The position numbers and the translations under genes were made by a program. From NCBI GenBank assembly GCA_949752735.1, contig OX457053.1:2178084-2242083 (forward strand): DNA of 64,000 bases, given 5' to 3'. Positions 20,384 through 32,400 of this stretch are shown here, piece after piece. The DNA comes from Lumbricus terrestris. Taxonomy: Eukaryota > Annelida > Clitellata > Crassiclitellata > Lumbricidae. The notes below the pieces were generated by a model. That model saw nothing but the letters and a program-made list of their open reading frames with translations. It was not told where the DNA came from and made no database searches. The first letter of the stretch is position 1. The number at the start of each line of letters is the position of its first letter.

Positions 20384-23300
20384 TTACAGTTCCTCAGAGG
20401 ACTTTTCAGCACCGCCCACCGCGAACGAATGACCTTCTTCTTTCAAGACATGTATGTTGTCAAGCGGCGAGATTTCGTACGGATTGGAGCAAGTCAGCTG
20501 TAGATGTTCAATATGTTGCTTCGGAAGAGCTTTCGGAGAATGTCTTTAAAGCATAATGAAATGTACATGTATATGCATATCAAGCAGGACAATTTTAATA
20601 ATCACTTTAGGTCAGTAATAGTTATCGACACTCAAATAAATAAATAAATAAATAGAATATGATAGTGATGTAAAATAGTGCATGAAATTATGACCAATTT
20701 GCACTTTAATTTATTAGATCTGGTTGTAAGAGAGTAGCTCAATAGAAATTTTTAAAATCACAAATGTCCCAATGAAGGTGAAGATTATGGTAGGAAGATG
20801 CAGTGGCGTAGCCAGGAATTTTTCATTGGGGGGTTTAATGGCCGGAAACCCTGTTTTTTGCTATGTTTTTTTACTTAAACGGAAAAATAACCTTAAAAAG
20901 TCTTTTTCTCGGAGCCAATGTTGGGTTTAACCCCCGAAACCCCCCTCCTTGCCTGCGCCACTGGGAAGATGACACGTAATGAACTACTTGACGAATCTCC
21001 CTCAGAACCGTATTCTTGCGTTCAAGACCTCAGTCAACAGAGGAACTGTTGTTGTATCCAGGTCTCAACGGCACATCATAATATCAAACAACATCGACTT
21101 GCATTAGTTTCCCATTAACTCGTTTGAATCCCAACATTCCTACGCCATTGTAGTTGAATCGTCAAGACATCCAGGACCTTAGAGGGCCATGTAATGATGT
21201 TACCTTGCCTTCGCAGACATAGGCGCAACCACCCTATGGGACCCACGGGACGCGTCCCCCCCAACTTTTGAGTGGTCCCCTAGCTTTATTACTATGGTCC
21301 CCCCAACTTTTAGGACGTGATTAATTATGGTCCCCTCCAACTTTTAGGACGTGATTGCGCCTATGTTCGCAGACGATAAGACGCCATGAAATCTCAAAAT
21401 ACTCTGCATCAATATACTGGCAGTGGGTGTTCTAAGCGTCAACTAACTACATTAGTAGATTAACTCACCTCTTAACTTTGATATAGAAGATTTTGCAAGT
21501 AACCATTGGGCACCTTTGAATTCAAGTGACGCATTTGAAAAGTAACCTTTCATCACTGAATTGTATGCCTCTACATGAGTGTATGCGCATGTATATTTTG
21601 CTAATGTAGCCTAACCTTACACTGGCATACAATCATATACAAATATATTACATTCTTGTGCATTATTATAAAATTATTTAATTATGTATGTGACACTGTG
21701 TTTGCATAAGAGCTTATACAGGTATGCATGTCTGCATTATGGATACATGGACATGATTATGTAGTATCTTTAGCTGCCTATCGCAATAGCTGAAACATGG
21801 TTAAATAAAACGTGTAGGCCCTATGTGCTTTATAATCGTATAATGCATGTGGCTCTGGATTTATTTATCTGCACATTCATCTCTGATCCAAAGTAAAAGG
21901 AAATAAGAAAGTAAAATAACCCATTGCTTCTGGAGATTCGAGCTGTAAGTGCTGCAAGCCAGACGAAAACTACCAGAAGCAGTGCCCCGCAGAGTCCAAA
22001 AATCAGTAAATCGCCCAGACCTACAAAGATTAACCGAGTACATACATGTATCTCACCGTCATGGGCGCCCGCAGAAATTTTTGCAGGAGGGGGCAAAACA
22101 CGATGGCCAAGGTTTAAAAAATTTGTAACAAGAGGTCAAAAAATGTAAAGCAGGGAGTTAAGAACATGCATGGGTATTTTTTCATAGAGATTTCCTGATG
22201 AAAATTTCTCAGTTTCACTTTTTAAGATTTCTAATATGACTTGTTTCTTTTTGCAAAGAAATTTGTTTAAAAACATCGAAAAACATTAGTTAAAAGTAGG
22301 TTTTTTAATTCTCTAATGCAAAGAAATTTGTTATAAACCCCAAAAGTAATAGTGAGTAAATAGGTTTCAATTTTCCAGGGGGGGGCAAGTGCCCCCTCTT
22401 GCCCCTATGTGCGGGCGCCCATGATCACCGTATATTCACCAACGTCTTTCTTTGCATTAACCATTAAAAATAAAATCAATAAATACAAGTCAAATATTCC
22501 CTCAATCGGTTCCACACAACGAAATGAATGCGATTTACATTGCGCCTCTCGCAGAATAACTTTTCGGAGGCGCTCTCAGAATGGAAATTGCGGGAGGAAA
22601 GGAATGTACTCAAAGACTGCGAAAGCGTTGAGTAAAACAAGTCACTATTGGTGCGGGAGGAAGGTCATTCCAAATAGTGCAGACAACAGTGAAAATATCC
22701 TATGCAGATATAAACATTGAGTACCAAGACAGCAACTGCTAGTCAACACATTAAGTTAGGACATTGCCTGTACATCAGAGATGATAATTTACATGAAACA
22801 GCAAAAGCGAACCAATGATAATAAACTAGAATTAAATTAAAAATTAAAATTAATTTAATTTAATTTATTTAAATTAAGTTAAATGATGCAATAATTGTCA
22901 GCCTACTTTGCAGCCCACCAGTCAAACTTGAGTGAACATTATTCAACTGAAATTAACAGTATGATAGGCTTAAATCAGTCATACGAACTTTTGAATTGAA
23001 TTTTTTCATAGCTTATGCTTTTATTTAAATTGCTTCACGTTTCCCCCCCAAATTTAAAGTGATAGGGAATTCCTTCCCTCCTTACGATTTAAGCCATGGC
23101 TGTGGACAATGAACACACTGTGGCGGTCGGAGGTCTCTATCAGCATTGGGGCCATTGTGATGTTAATCATGAATAGCCTTTATTATGTTAGACAGCGAAA
23201 TGCTTTCATGTTTCTAAAAAATATTTCCTTGTCGGACCAAAAAGTGGTGGTGACTGTCACAACCACTTTTAAAAGTGGTGGTGACTGGACACCACCGTCA

Positions 23301-23405
23301 CAATAGAACGTTACGCCTATGGTGGTAAGAGCAGCCGGTGAGGAAGAGGATTGCCCATCGACCTTCATTTGCCGAGGTCGATAAAATAATTGAGTCAGTA
23401 GCGCT

Positions 23406-23484
<79 letters not shown>

Positions 23485-26400
23485 CATCCATCCATCCATC
23501 CATCCATCCATCCATCCATCCATCCATCCATCCATCCATCCATCCATCCATCCATCCATCCATCCATCCATCCATCCATCTATCTATCTATCTATCTATA
23601 TATATATATATATATATATATATCCATCCATCCATCCATCCATCCATCCATCCATCTATCTATCTATTTAACTATCTACCTCAGACTACCTGTCTATCTA
23701 TATAACTATCTACCTGTTTGTCTGTCTGTTGTCTGTATGTGTGTCTGTCTGTCTGTCTCTATGTGTGTCTGTCTGTCTGTCTGTCTAAGAAATTTATTTA
23801 GAAACTATTCGAACCCACGAACAGCCAAAGAAAGTCTTTTGTTATTTATAAAATGTGCTATACATGATCACAAATTTCTTGAGTGTTTCTTGGGGTTAGA
23901 TGTAGGACAGTAGGAACTCTTCTGCTTTCTTGCTTTTCAGAAGAATGTCGTTATTGTGTTTTATAACTCACCATATTTGCTATAAATATCTTCGTATGAG
24001 TCACTTGGACCTAGCGTGTTTCTACTGAATTTCACAGTCATTGATGGATCCCCAGCAGCTTCAGATGTTCTGGACACAGTTGTCATATTGTATGTCGTCG
24101 ACAAATCGTTCGATGAAGCATCAAACGAAGTTGCTGTCGATTGCCTTGCAGTTGTTGCTGCAGAATCAGAGTGAGTGGCAGTAGTGCGTGTGGGTGGAGT
24201 TGGTGAGGTCTGGTTAGTAAGGTTGACATCTGTTTAGAAAATAATACCAACGACGCTTGTTTATTTTACGTTAAAACGTCATATATTATATAGGCCTACA
24301 TTTTAAAAAATCCTTTTTTGCAATAATATTGATTCCTTAAACTGAAACTACAATCTCTAACTGCTAAAAATTCATTTATTTATATTTACATATCTATAGT
24401 TTCTTCGACCTGCTGAATAACTTACATGACCCTTACTTACTACTTGCTGAAATTGTAGGCTACAGATAGTGCCACCACTGGCTAAAATTATCTAGTTTGA
24501 TTGTTTCTACATAAAGTCTTTTACTCACGTTCCTGGCAAATGAACTGAAGCTCTGTTGAGCAATTCTGATTCATCCATTGCACGTTACCGTAGAAATCTT
24601 CGTACGACGCCAAGCATTCTGGTGAAGTATTGTTCGGAAAATTTGCATCAAACCGTGTTTCGCTCACTCTATACGATCTGCCAGAAACTTAAATGAAAAA
24701 GCAATTCGCAGTCAATAGCTGATAAAGAATTCGACAACCTGCTGGCTACAGTGCCTGCAAACTCCAAAGTACCCAATTGTTGGCACCCCATCATAATAGC
24801 CCGGTCAAAACAGCCCCGTCAAACTCGCCCAATGACAAAACAGCCACGCCAAAATCGCTCAGCGACACAATAGCCCCGTCAAAAAATAGCCCCGTCAGAA
24901 CAGCCCGGGGCTATTTTGTCGGGGACCGACAAAGTCGCGGAAGAACACACGATGAAAAATTGGACCCTATGAAATAGACGTCTTTTTAAGGTAGCCGAAT
25001 TGATGAAAATAATTCTTGTAAAGTTTAAGATGGCTTCCGAAAATGATCGCGTTGGTAAATAGAATTATTAATAGAAGTCGGATTTAAGCCTTTTAGGCAA
25101 TCCAGCCTCTTTTTAAGATCTATAAAACCTTCATCCAGCTTCGAGTTGTCAGGCGTTTTATTATCCATACAGCTTCTATTTAAGATATAAATACCGTTAT
25201 CCCGCTTCCATTCTTAAGCGTTTTATCACTTATCCAGCTTCTAGTTCATATATAGATCTATATAAACTTTCATCCAGCTTCGATTTCTACGCGAATTCGC
25301 GGCTTCCATTCCTCAAGCGTTTTATCATACATCCAGCTTCTATTTAAGATCTATCAAACCTTTATCCAGCTTCCATTTCTAAATCATTTCCATAACATAT
25401 AGCCCCGTCGAAATAGCCCCATATAAAAAGCCCGTGTAAACAGCTCTGTGAAAATAGTGCAGTCGTAAACGCCACCGACAACTCAGTTCCTGAATGGCTC
25501 ATGAACACTTTATTTTTTAAAAAGTAACGAAACTACTAGTATGAAAAGTTGGTATGCTTTTATCGCAAAAACCTGGGCAAACTAGTAAGGTTCAAACGTT
25601 CTTGTACGAAACTTAACGAAACTTTCAGTATTAAATGTTTAACAGCTTTGCTATGAAATATGAAAATATGAACAAAACAAACTGCTGTCAACTGTCTACA
25701 GTCATGGCCAAAAGTTTACGAACACCAATTTTTTTCATAATTTTCGTGGATATTTCAGCACTGCGCTCTACCATGGTCACTCCTGGGCTACTTTTATTAG
25801 TGAAATGTGCTGCCACCAAGCTGCCGCCAAGCTGCCACCAAGCTGCCAAGCTGCCGCCAAGCTGCTAAGCTGCCAACAAGCTGCCAACAAGCTGCCACCA
25901 AGCTGCCGCCAAGCTGCCAAGCTGCCGCCAAGCTGCCAAGCTGCCAAGCTGCCACCAAGCTGCCAAGCTGCCACCAAGCTGCCAAGCTGCCACCAAGCTG
26001 CCAAGCTGCCACCAAGCTGCTGCCAAGCTGCCACCAAGCTGCCGCCAAGCTGCCAAGCTGCCAAGCTGCGGCCAAGCTGCCAAGCTGCCGCCAAGCTGTC
26101 AAGCTGCCACCAAGCTGCCGCCAAGCTGCCAAGCTGGCCACAAGCTGCCAAGCTGCCACCAAGCTGCCGCCAAGCTGCCAAGCTGCTGCCAAGCTGCCAC
26201 CAAGCTGCCGCCAAGCTGCCAAGCTGCCAAGCTGCCAAGCTGCGGCCAAGCTGCCAAGCTGCCGCCAAGCTGTCAAGCTGCCACCAAGCTGCCGCCAAGC
26301 TGCCAAGCTGGCCACAAGCTGCCAAGCTGCCACCAAGCTACCGCCAAGCTGCCAAGCTGCTGCCAAGCTGCCACCAAGCTGCGGCCAAGCTGCCAAGCTG

Positions 26401-29400
26401 CCGCCAAGCTGCCACCAAGCTGCCGTCAAGCTGCCAAGCTGCCAAGCTGCCGCCAGCTTGGCAGCTTGGCGGCAGCTTGTCAGCTTGGCGGCAGCTAGGC
26501 AGCTTGGCGGCAGCTTGGTGGCAGCTTGGCGGCAGCTTGGTGGCAGCTTGGCAGCTTGGCGGCAGCTTGGCAGCTTGGTGGCAGCTTGGCAGCTTGGCGG
26601 CAGCTTGGCGGCAGCTTGGTGGCAGCTTGGCAGCTTGGCGGCAGCTTGGCAGCTTGGCGGCAACTTGGTGGCAGCTTGGCAGCTTGGCGGCAGCTTGGTG
26701 GCAGCTTGGCGGCAGCTTGGTGGCAGCTTGGCAGCTTGGCAGCTTGGCGGCAGCTTGGTGGCAGCTTGGCAGCAGCTAGGCAGCTTGGCAGCAGCTTGGT
26801 GGCAGCTTGGCAGCTTGGCGGCAGCTTGGTGGCAGCTTGGCAGCTTGGCAGCTTGACGGCAGCTTGGTGGCAGCTTGGCAGGTTGGCGGCAGCTTGGCAG
26901 CAGCTTGTTGGCAGCTTGGCAGCTTGGCGGCAGCTTGGCAGCTTGGCAGCAGCTTGGTGGCAGCTTGGCAGCTTGGCGGCAGCTTGGCAGCTTGACGGCA
27001 GCTTGGTGGCAGCTTGGCAGCTTGACGGCAGCTTGGTGGCAGCTAGGCAGCTTGGCGGCAGCTTGGTGGCAGCAGCTAGGCAGCTTGGCGGCAGCTAGGC
27101 AGCTTGGTGGCAGCTTGGCAGCTTGACGGCAGCTTGGTGGCAGCTTGGCAGCTTGGTGGCAGCAGCTTGGCAGCTTGGCAGCTTGGCGGCAGCTTGGTGG
27201 CAGCTTGGCAGCTTGGTGTCAGCTTGGCAGCTTGGTGGCAGCTTGGCAGCTTGGCGGCAGCTTGGTGGCAGCTTGGTGGCAGCTTGGCAGCAGCTTGGCA
27301 GGTTGGCGGCAGCTTGGCAGCAGCTTGGCAGCAGCTTGGTGGCAGCTTGTTGGCAGCTTGGCAGCTTGGTGGCAGCTTGGCAGTTGGCAGCAGCTTGGTG
27401 GCAGCACATTTCACTAATAAAAGTAGCCCAGGAGTGACCATGGTAGAGCGCAGTGCTGAAATATCCACGAAAATTATTAAAAAATTTGGTGTTCGTAAAC
27501 TTTTGGCCATGACTGTATTATAAAAAGTGTTGTGAAAATAGGCCCCTGAAGATTGTTTTAATTAATTGTCCGTGTCCCTGTCTGCCTGTGTATCGTTAAA
27601 ACTTAGCCGTATACATGGTGTCTACTTAATTTATGCATAGGCGTGGTCTAGCCGTCTACCTGGTGTCTACTTAATTCATGCATAGGCGTGGTGTAGCGTC
27701 TACCTGGTGTCTACTTAATGTATGCATGGGCGTGGCCAAGCGTCTACCTGGGCCTGACAGGCGTCTACTTAATGTATGCATGGGTGTGGCTTGGCGTGTG
27801 TATATATATCGCAGTCATCGCAGTCACAGGAGTCATCGAAGAGTCATCAGAGATGTCAACTGTCATCGGCAGTCTTTGATCGAGAGAAACAGTCGTCGAT
27901 CGAATCGCCGAGGAACAGTGGGAAGACGCGTCGGTCGGCTGTTGCGGGATCGAATCGCAGCACAGTCAGCAGGTGATCGTCTGAAGGAAAACGCTTTGGA
28001 GAGCGCGACGACGATTTGACGACGCTGCCGAAATTCAGCGCCTGTCGACGAAAGGTTTGGAGGCCTTTGCTGTGCCACGACGACGCTTGGATTCGAAGCC
28101 TGACCCGTGACGGAAGGTCTGGTGATCTCCGCTGTGCAACGCCGACGGTTTGGAGTTCGACGCCGCTGCTACCGACGTATTCGATTGGGATCCGACGCTG
28201 TCGACGACGAAAGGTTTGGAGGCCTTTGCTGTGCAACGCTGTTGACTGGGGTTCGATTCTTGACCCGCGGTCGTACTCTTCGGGAATCCGACGCCTACAG
28301 ACGACGGAAGGACTGGTGATCGTCGCTGTGCCGCGACGAACAGGACTCAACGCCGGACCTGCCTACGCTTCCGATCGGGTGAGCGCAGTGGTTCAGTTCC
28401 TGTCTTCGACGACGCCGACTCGGGTTCGAAACCCGACCCGCTTCACAGATTCTCTGCGTGCGCTGGCGAGGCAGCGGTGATCTACACGACGACGATTCGG
28501 CGTTCTGCATTGACAATTGCTGTGAACAGTGGTGCAGTGGTTAGGGACAGTGGCGCTACATGAATAGCTCCGAACATTGCTCCGAACTTGCTCCGAACTT
28601 GCTCCGAACACTGGCGCTATAGAAGTTGGCTGTGGACTGCATTGTGAGTTTCTGTTTGATCGTCGAATAAATGTGTTTCAAGCCTGACTGGCTAGTCGTC
28701 AATCCCCAGTTGACGCCGGACTGCACGGACGGACATCACGCCTGAGCGACTAGGGTTTGGGGTTCGGTTCCTGGTGGTTTTTGCCCAGCCCTAGTGATCC
28801 GCTACAAACTGGTACCAGAAGTCGGGTGATTGAATTTCGTCGGACGTCTCAGAATAAACTGGCTCCAGCAATTGGAGTGAAAGAAGAACTCGTTGGACTT
28901 CTTGGAAATTCGGACTCAGCCAGTGGAGCGAAATTCAGCAATGATGTGGAACACTGCAGAGATGGACGAAAACGCCGCTGACCGCCCGATGACTTCGTCG
29001 CCAGCAGCCGGACGAAGGACGGACCTCTTGGTCGACTTTGAGGTCGAGTCCAGCCGCTTTCTGGAGAGAATCGATTTCGATGACCTGCCGAAGAAGGATC
29101 GCAGAAGTCTGCTGATTCCTGAGAGAGACTCGACCGCCATGGAATCGAAAGTCTTGGACAGGGTAAGCGCTTTGGAGACAAAAGTCTTGGACAACGCCAG
29201 TCGCTTGGTCGGTGAACGGAAGATGACCATGAAACCAGGAAAGTTCGATGGGACTGGGTCTCTCGAATCGTTCTTGGCACAGTTCGACGTCTGCGCACGC
29301 CACAATAGATGGACGGCAATCGACAAAGTCGACTTCCTCCGTGTGTCCTTGGAAAAGGCAGCAACGCAACTGTTGTGGGATTTTGGAGCGCGAACGGAGG

Positions 29401-32400
29401 TGACGTATGAAGAATTGGTCGAAAGACTTCGTCAGCGATACGGTGCGGAAGGTCAGGCCGAGACTTTTCGTGCGCAACTCTACTATCGTCGACAAAGAGC
29501 GGATGAAAGTCTGGGAGATTTGCTGCACGACATCCGGAGACTCGTCGTTCTTGCTTATCCGGTGCCGTCGAACGAGACGACCGAGATCGTTGCGAAGGAC
29601 GCCTTCCTTGAAGCCATCCGTGACCGGGAGTTGTCTCTAAAGGTGAGAGAACGGGAACCGAAGACGATCGACGAGGCGTACCGAACAGCTCTACGCTTGT
29701 CGGCGTATCAGCATTCTGCAGACCTGGAGGATCGTCGCAGACCTGCGAATCGAGTAAGAGGAACTCAGGATGGCGACGCCGGAGGACAGCTTCAGTCCCA
29801 GTTGGACAGTTTCTTTGCTGCACAGCGAAAGTGGCAGCAAGACATGGAAGGAAAGATCTGCCGACAGCTGGAGGAACTCAGAAGCTCGAGCAGGACGAAC
29901 TTCGACGCCGCGCCGATGGTTCCGCCGACCATTCCGTCTCAAGGTAACGCTTCGTGGAATCCGGGACGTGGGTCGACCTGCTTCAAATGTGGGTCCCCAG
30001 GGCACTACGCACGCCAGTGCCGACAACGGCGACAGTTCTCCGACCGTCGGAACGACGATGGACGTGACTCGGGTCAGCCGACAACCGAGCGTAACGAAGA
30101 GATCGTCACCAACCATACAACGAGAGACAGAGCAACGGTTGTGACGAACAACGCAATCTTCATCCAGGGAATGATCAACGGACGGCAAAGAACATGCCTA
30201 GTGGACACTGGGTCGGAGGTAAGCCTGGTTCCCTCGTCTGATGTTGATGGTTTGTTGCTTCAGCCTAGCACTCGCATTCTCTTGGCTGCTAATGGAACGC
30301 GCATAAGGGTTTTGGGTCAAGTTGATGTTCCAATTAAGATTGCTAGAGGTTTTTCCATTGAGACTAATTTTCTCGTCTCTGACCAGATTGGTGAACCAAT
30401 GCTGGGAATGGATTGGTTGAGACAACACCGCTGTCGACTTGGGTTTGGTCAGGGTGCGCTCTTCGTTGGTAGACGCCGCATTCCTTTGGTTAAGGGCAAT
30501 GGTTCACTTTGGTGTCGCAGGGTTATTGTTGCAGAGGAGACAACTGTTCTTCCCCGTTCGCAATGCGATATTCCTTGTAAAATGCAATATCGTGATTTGA
30601 CGACCACAGCTGAAGCATGGATGACTGAATCGAAGGAAATTCAACCTGGATTGCATGTAGCTAGAGTTGTGCTGAATGATGATGCTGATAAAATGTGCAT
30701 TCGTGTGGTGAATTTGAATGAACAGCCTGCTATGTTAACTGCTGATTTGATGTTGGGTGATTTGCACCCCGTAAATGTGGAAGTAAGGGAAGGCAATGAT
30801 GGACAAACAGGTCCAGAGACACATTTAGTGGAGAAATTGATGGAAGATGTCTCTGAGGATGTTTCGGCAGAGGTGAAGGAAAGGTTGAGGAATTTGTTGG
30901 TCGAGTATGAATGCATTTTCTCGACCACTGACCATGATTTGGGAAGGACCATGATTACTCAGCATAGGATTGATACTGGAGACTCTCATCCGGTGAGACA
31001 ACCGTTGAGGAGGCAACCGCTTCCATATCAGGCTACCATTGATGCGCAACTAGAACAAATGTTGGTAACCGGAGTTGTGGAACCGGCAGTGAGTGAATGG
31101 GCAGCAAATGTGGTCCTCGCAAAGAAGAAAGACGGGTCCTTAAGATTCTGTATCGATTATCGCCGATTGAATGATTTGACGCGTAAGGATTCTTATCCTC
31201 TTCCTAGAATCGACGCGTGTTTAGATGCTTTAACGGGGGCCGGGTGGTTCAGTACCCTTGACCTGCGCAGCGGGTATCATCAGGTCGCGATGGACCCGGG
31301 TGATGCCGATAAGACAGCTTTCATCACTCGGCGAGGAATCTTTCGTTGGAGGGTCATGCCGTTCGGGCTATGCAATGCTCCGGCCACCTTTCAGCGTCTA
31401 ATGGACATAGTTTTGTCCGGGTTGAATTTTGAGCTGTGCCTGGTGTACTTGGATGATGTAATAATCTTCAGTAGTACTGCGGACCAGCATTTGGGTCGAT
31501 TGGGTCAAGTTTTTCAGAGACTTAAAGAAGCGAACCTGAAATTAAAGCCAAGCAAATGTCATCTATTCAGACGCACGGTATCTTTTCTTGGACACATAGT
31601 GACAGCAGACGGGATATCTGTTGACCCGTCTAAGGTGCAGGCAGTGACCGAGTGGCCGACACCCAGATGCTTAAAGGAAGTGCGAGCATTCCTCGGTCTC
31701 TGCTCGTATTACCGTAAGTTCGTTCGAGGATTCTCGGTGGTCGCAGCTCCTCTGTTTGCGTTGACCAAAAAGGACCAGCCGTTTTTATGGGTCGACGAAT
31801 GCCAGGATGCTTTCGACCGCTTGAAGGTGGCGTTGACTGTAGCTCCTGTATTGAGTCTACCGGTGGATGATGCCGTTTACACTCTGGACTGTGACGCATC
31901 GGATTTGGGGATCGGTGGAGTGTTGTCTCAAAGCATCGGCGGAGAAGAACGGGTGATTGCTTATGGCAGCCGGCTGTTTTCTGCAGCCGAGCGCAACTAC
32001 TGTGTAACCAGAAAAGAATTACTGGCAGTGGTGCACTTCACTCAAGTTTATCGTCAGTATTTGTTGGGGAGTCATTTCACTATCCGGACAGATCATGCAG
32101 CGTTGAGATGGTTACAGCGTACGCCTGAGCCTATTGGTCAACAAGGACGCTGGTTGGAGAAGCTGTCGGAGTTCGACTTCGAAATCTTGCATCGACCGGG
32201 ACGCAGACATGGAAACGCTGATGCGTTGTCGCGAAAGCCGTGTCGCCAGTGCCACTGGGAGGAGTTCGATGCGATGGACCACTTCGTCCGAGAAGTGACG
32301 GAAGTCTCGAATGAAAGTGACAGCACCAGCGACATCGTGAAAGCACAGAAGGAGGATTCGGTACTGAATCTAATCCGAGTCTGGCTAAACGAAGGGATGC

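Noticed and set aside
25797..27523. Long frames up to 349 codons rich in Ala, Ser, Leu, Gln or Pro, Cys
   Set aside because: Products of the AAGCTGCC satellite, open in several frames at once.
28250..28440. tRNA gene from GGTTCGA-type B boxes
   Set aside because: No A box, anticodon arm or acceptor pairing at tRNA spacing.
27856..28480. Open frames of 154-164 codons inside the LTRs (also 34767-35391, 52413-52928, 57525-58040)
   Set aside because: They lie in LTR sequence and repeat exactly between LTRs; GC-rich non-coding is the simpler reading.
28849..29823. 324-codon minus-strand frame opposite gag
   Set aside because: Antisense shadow of the gag-pol frame, present likewise in element 2.
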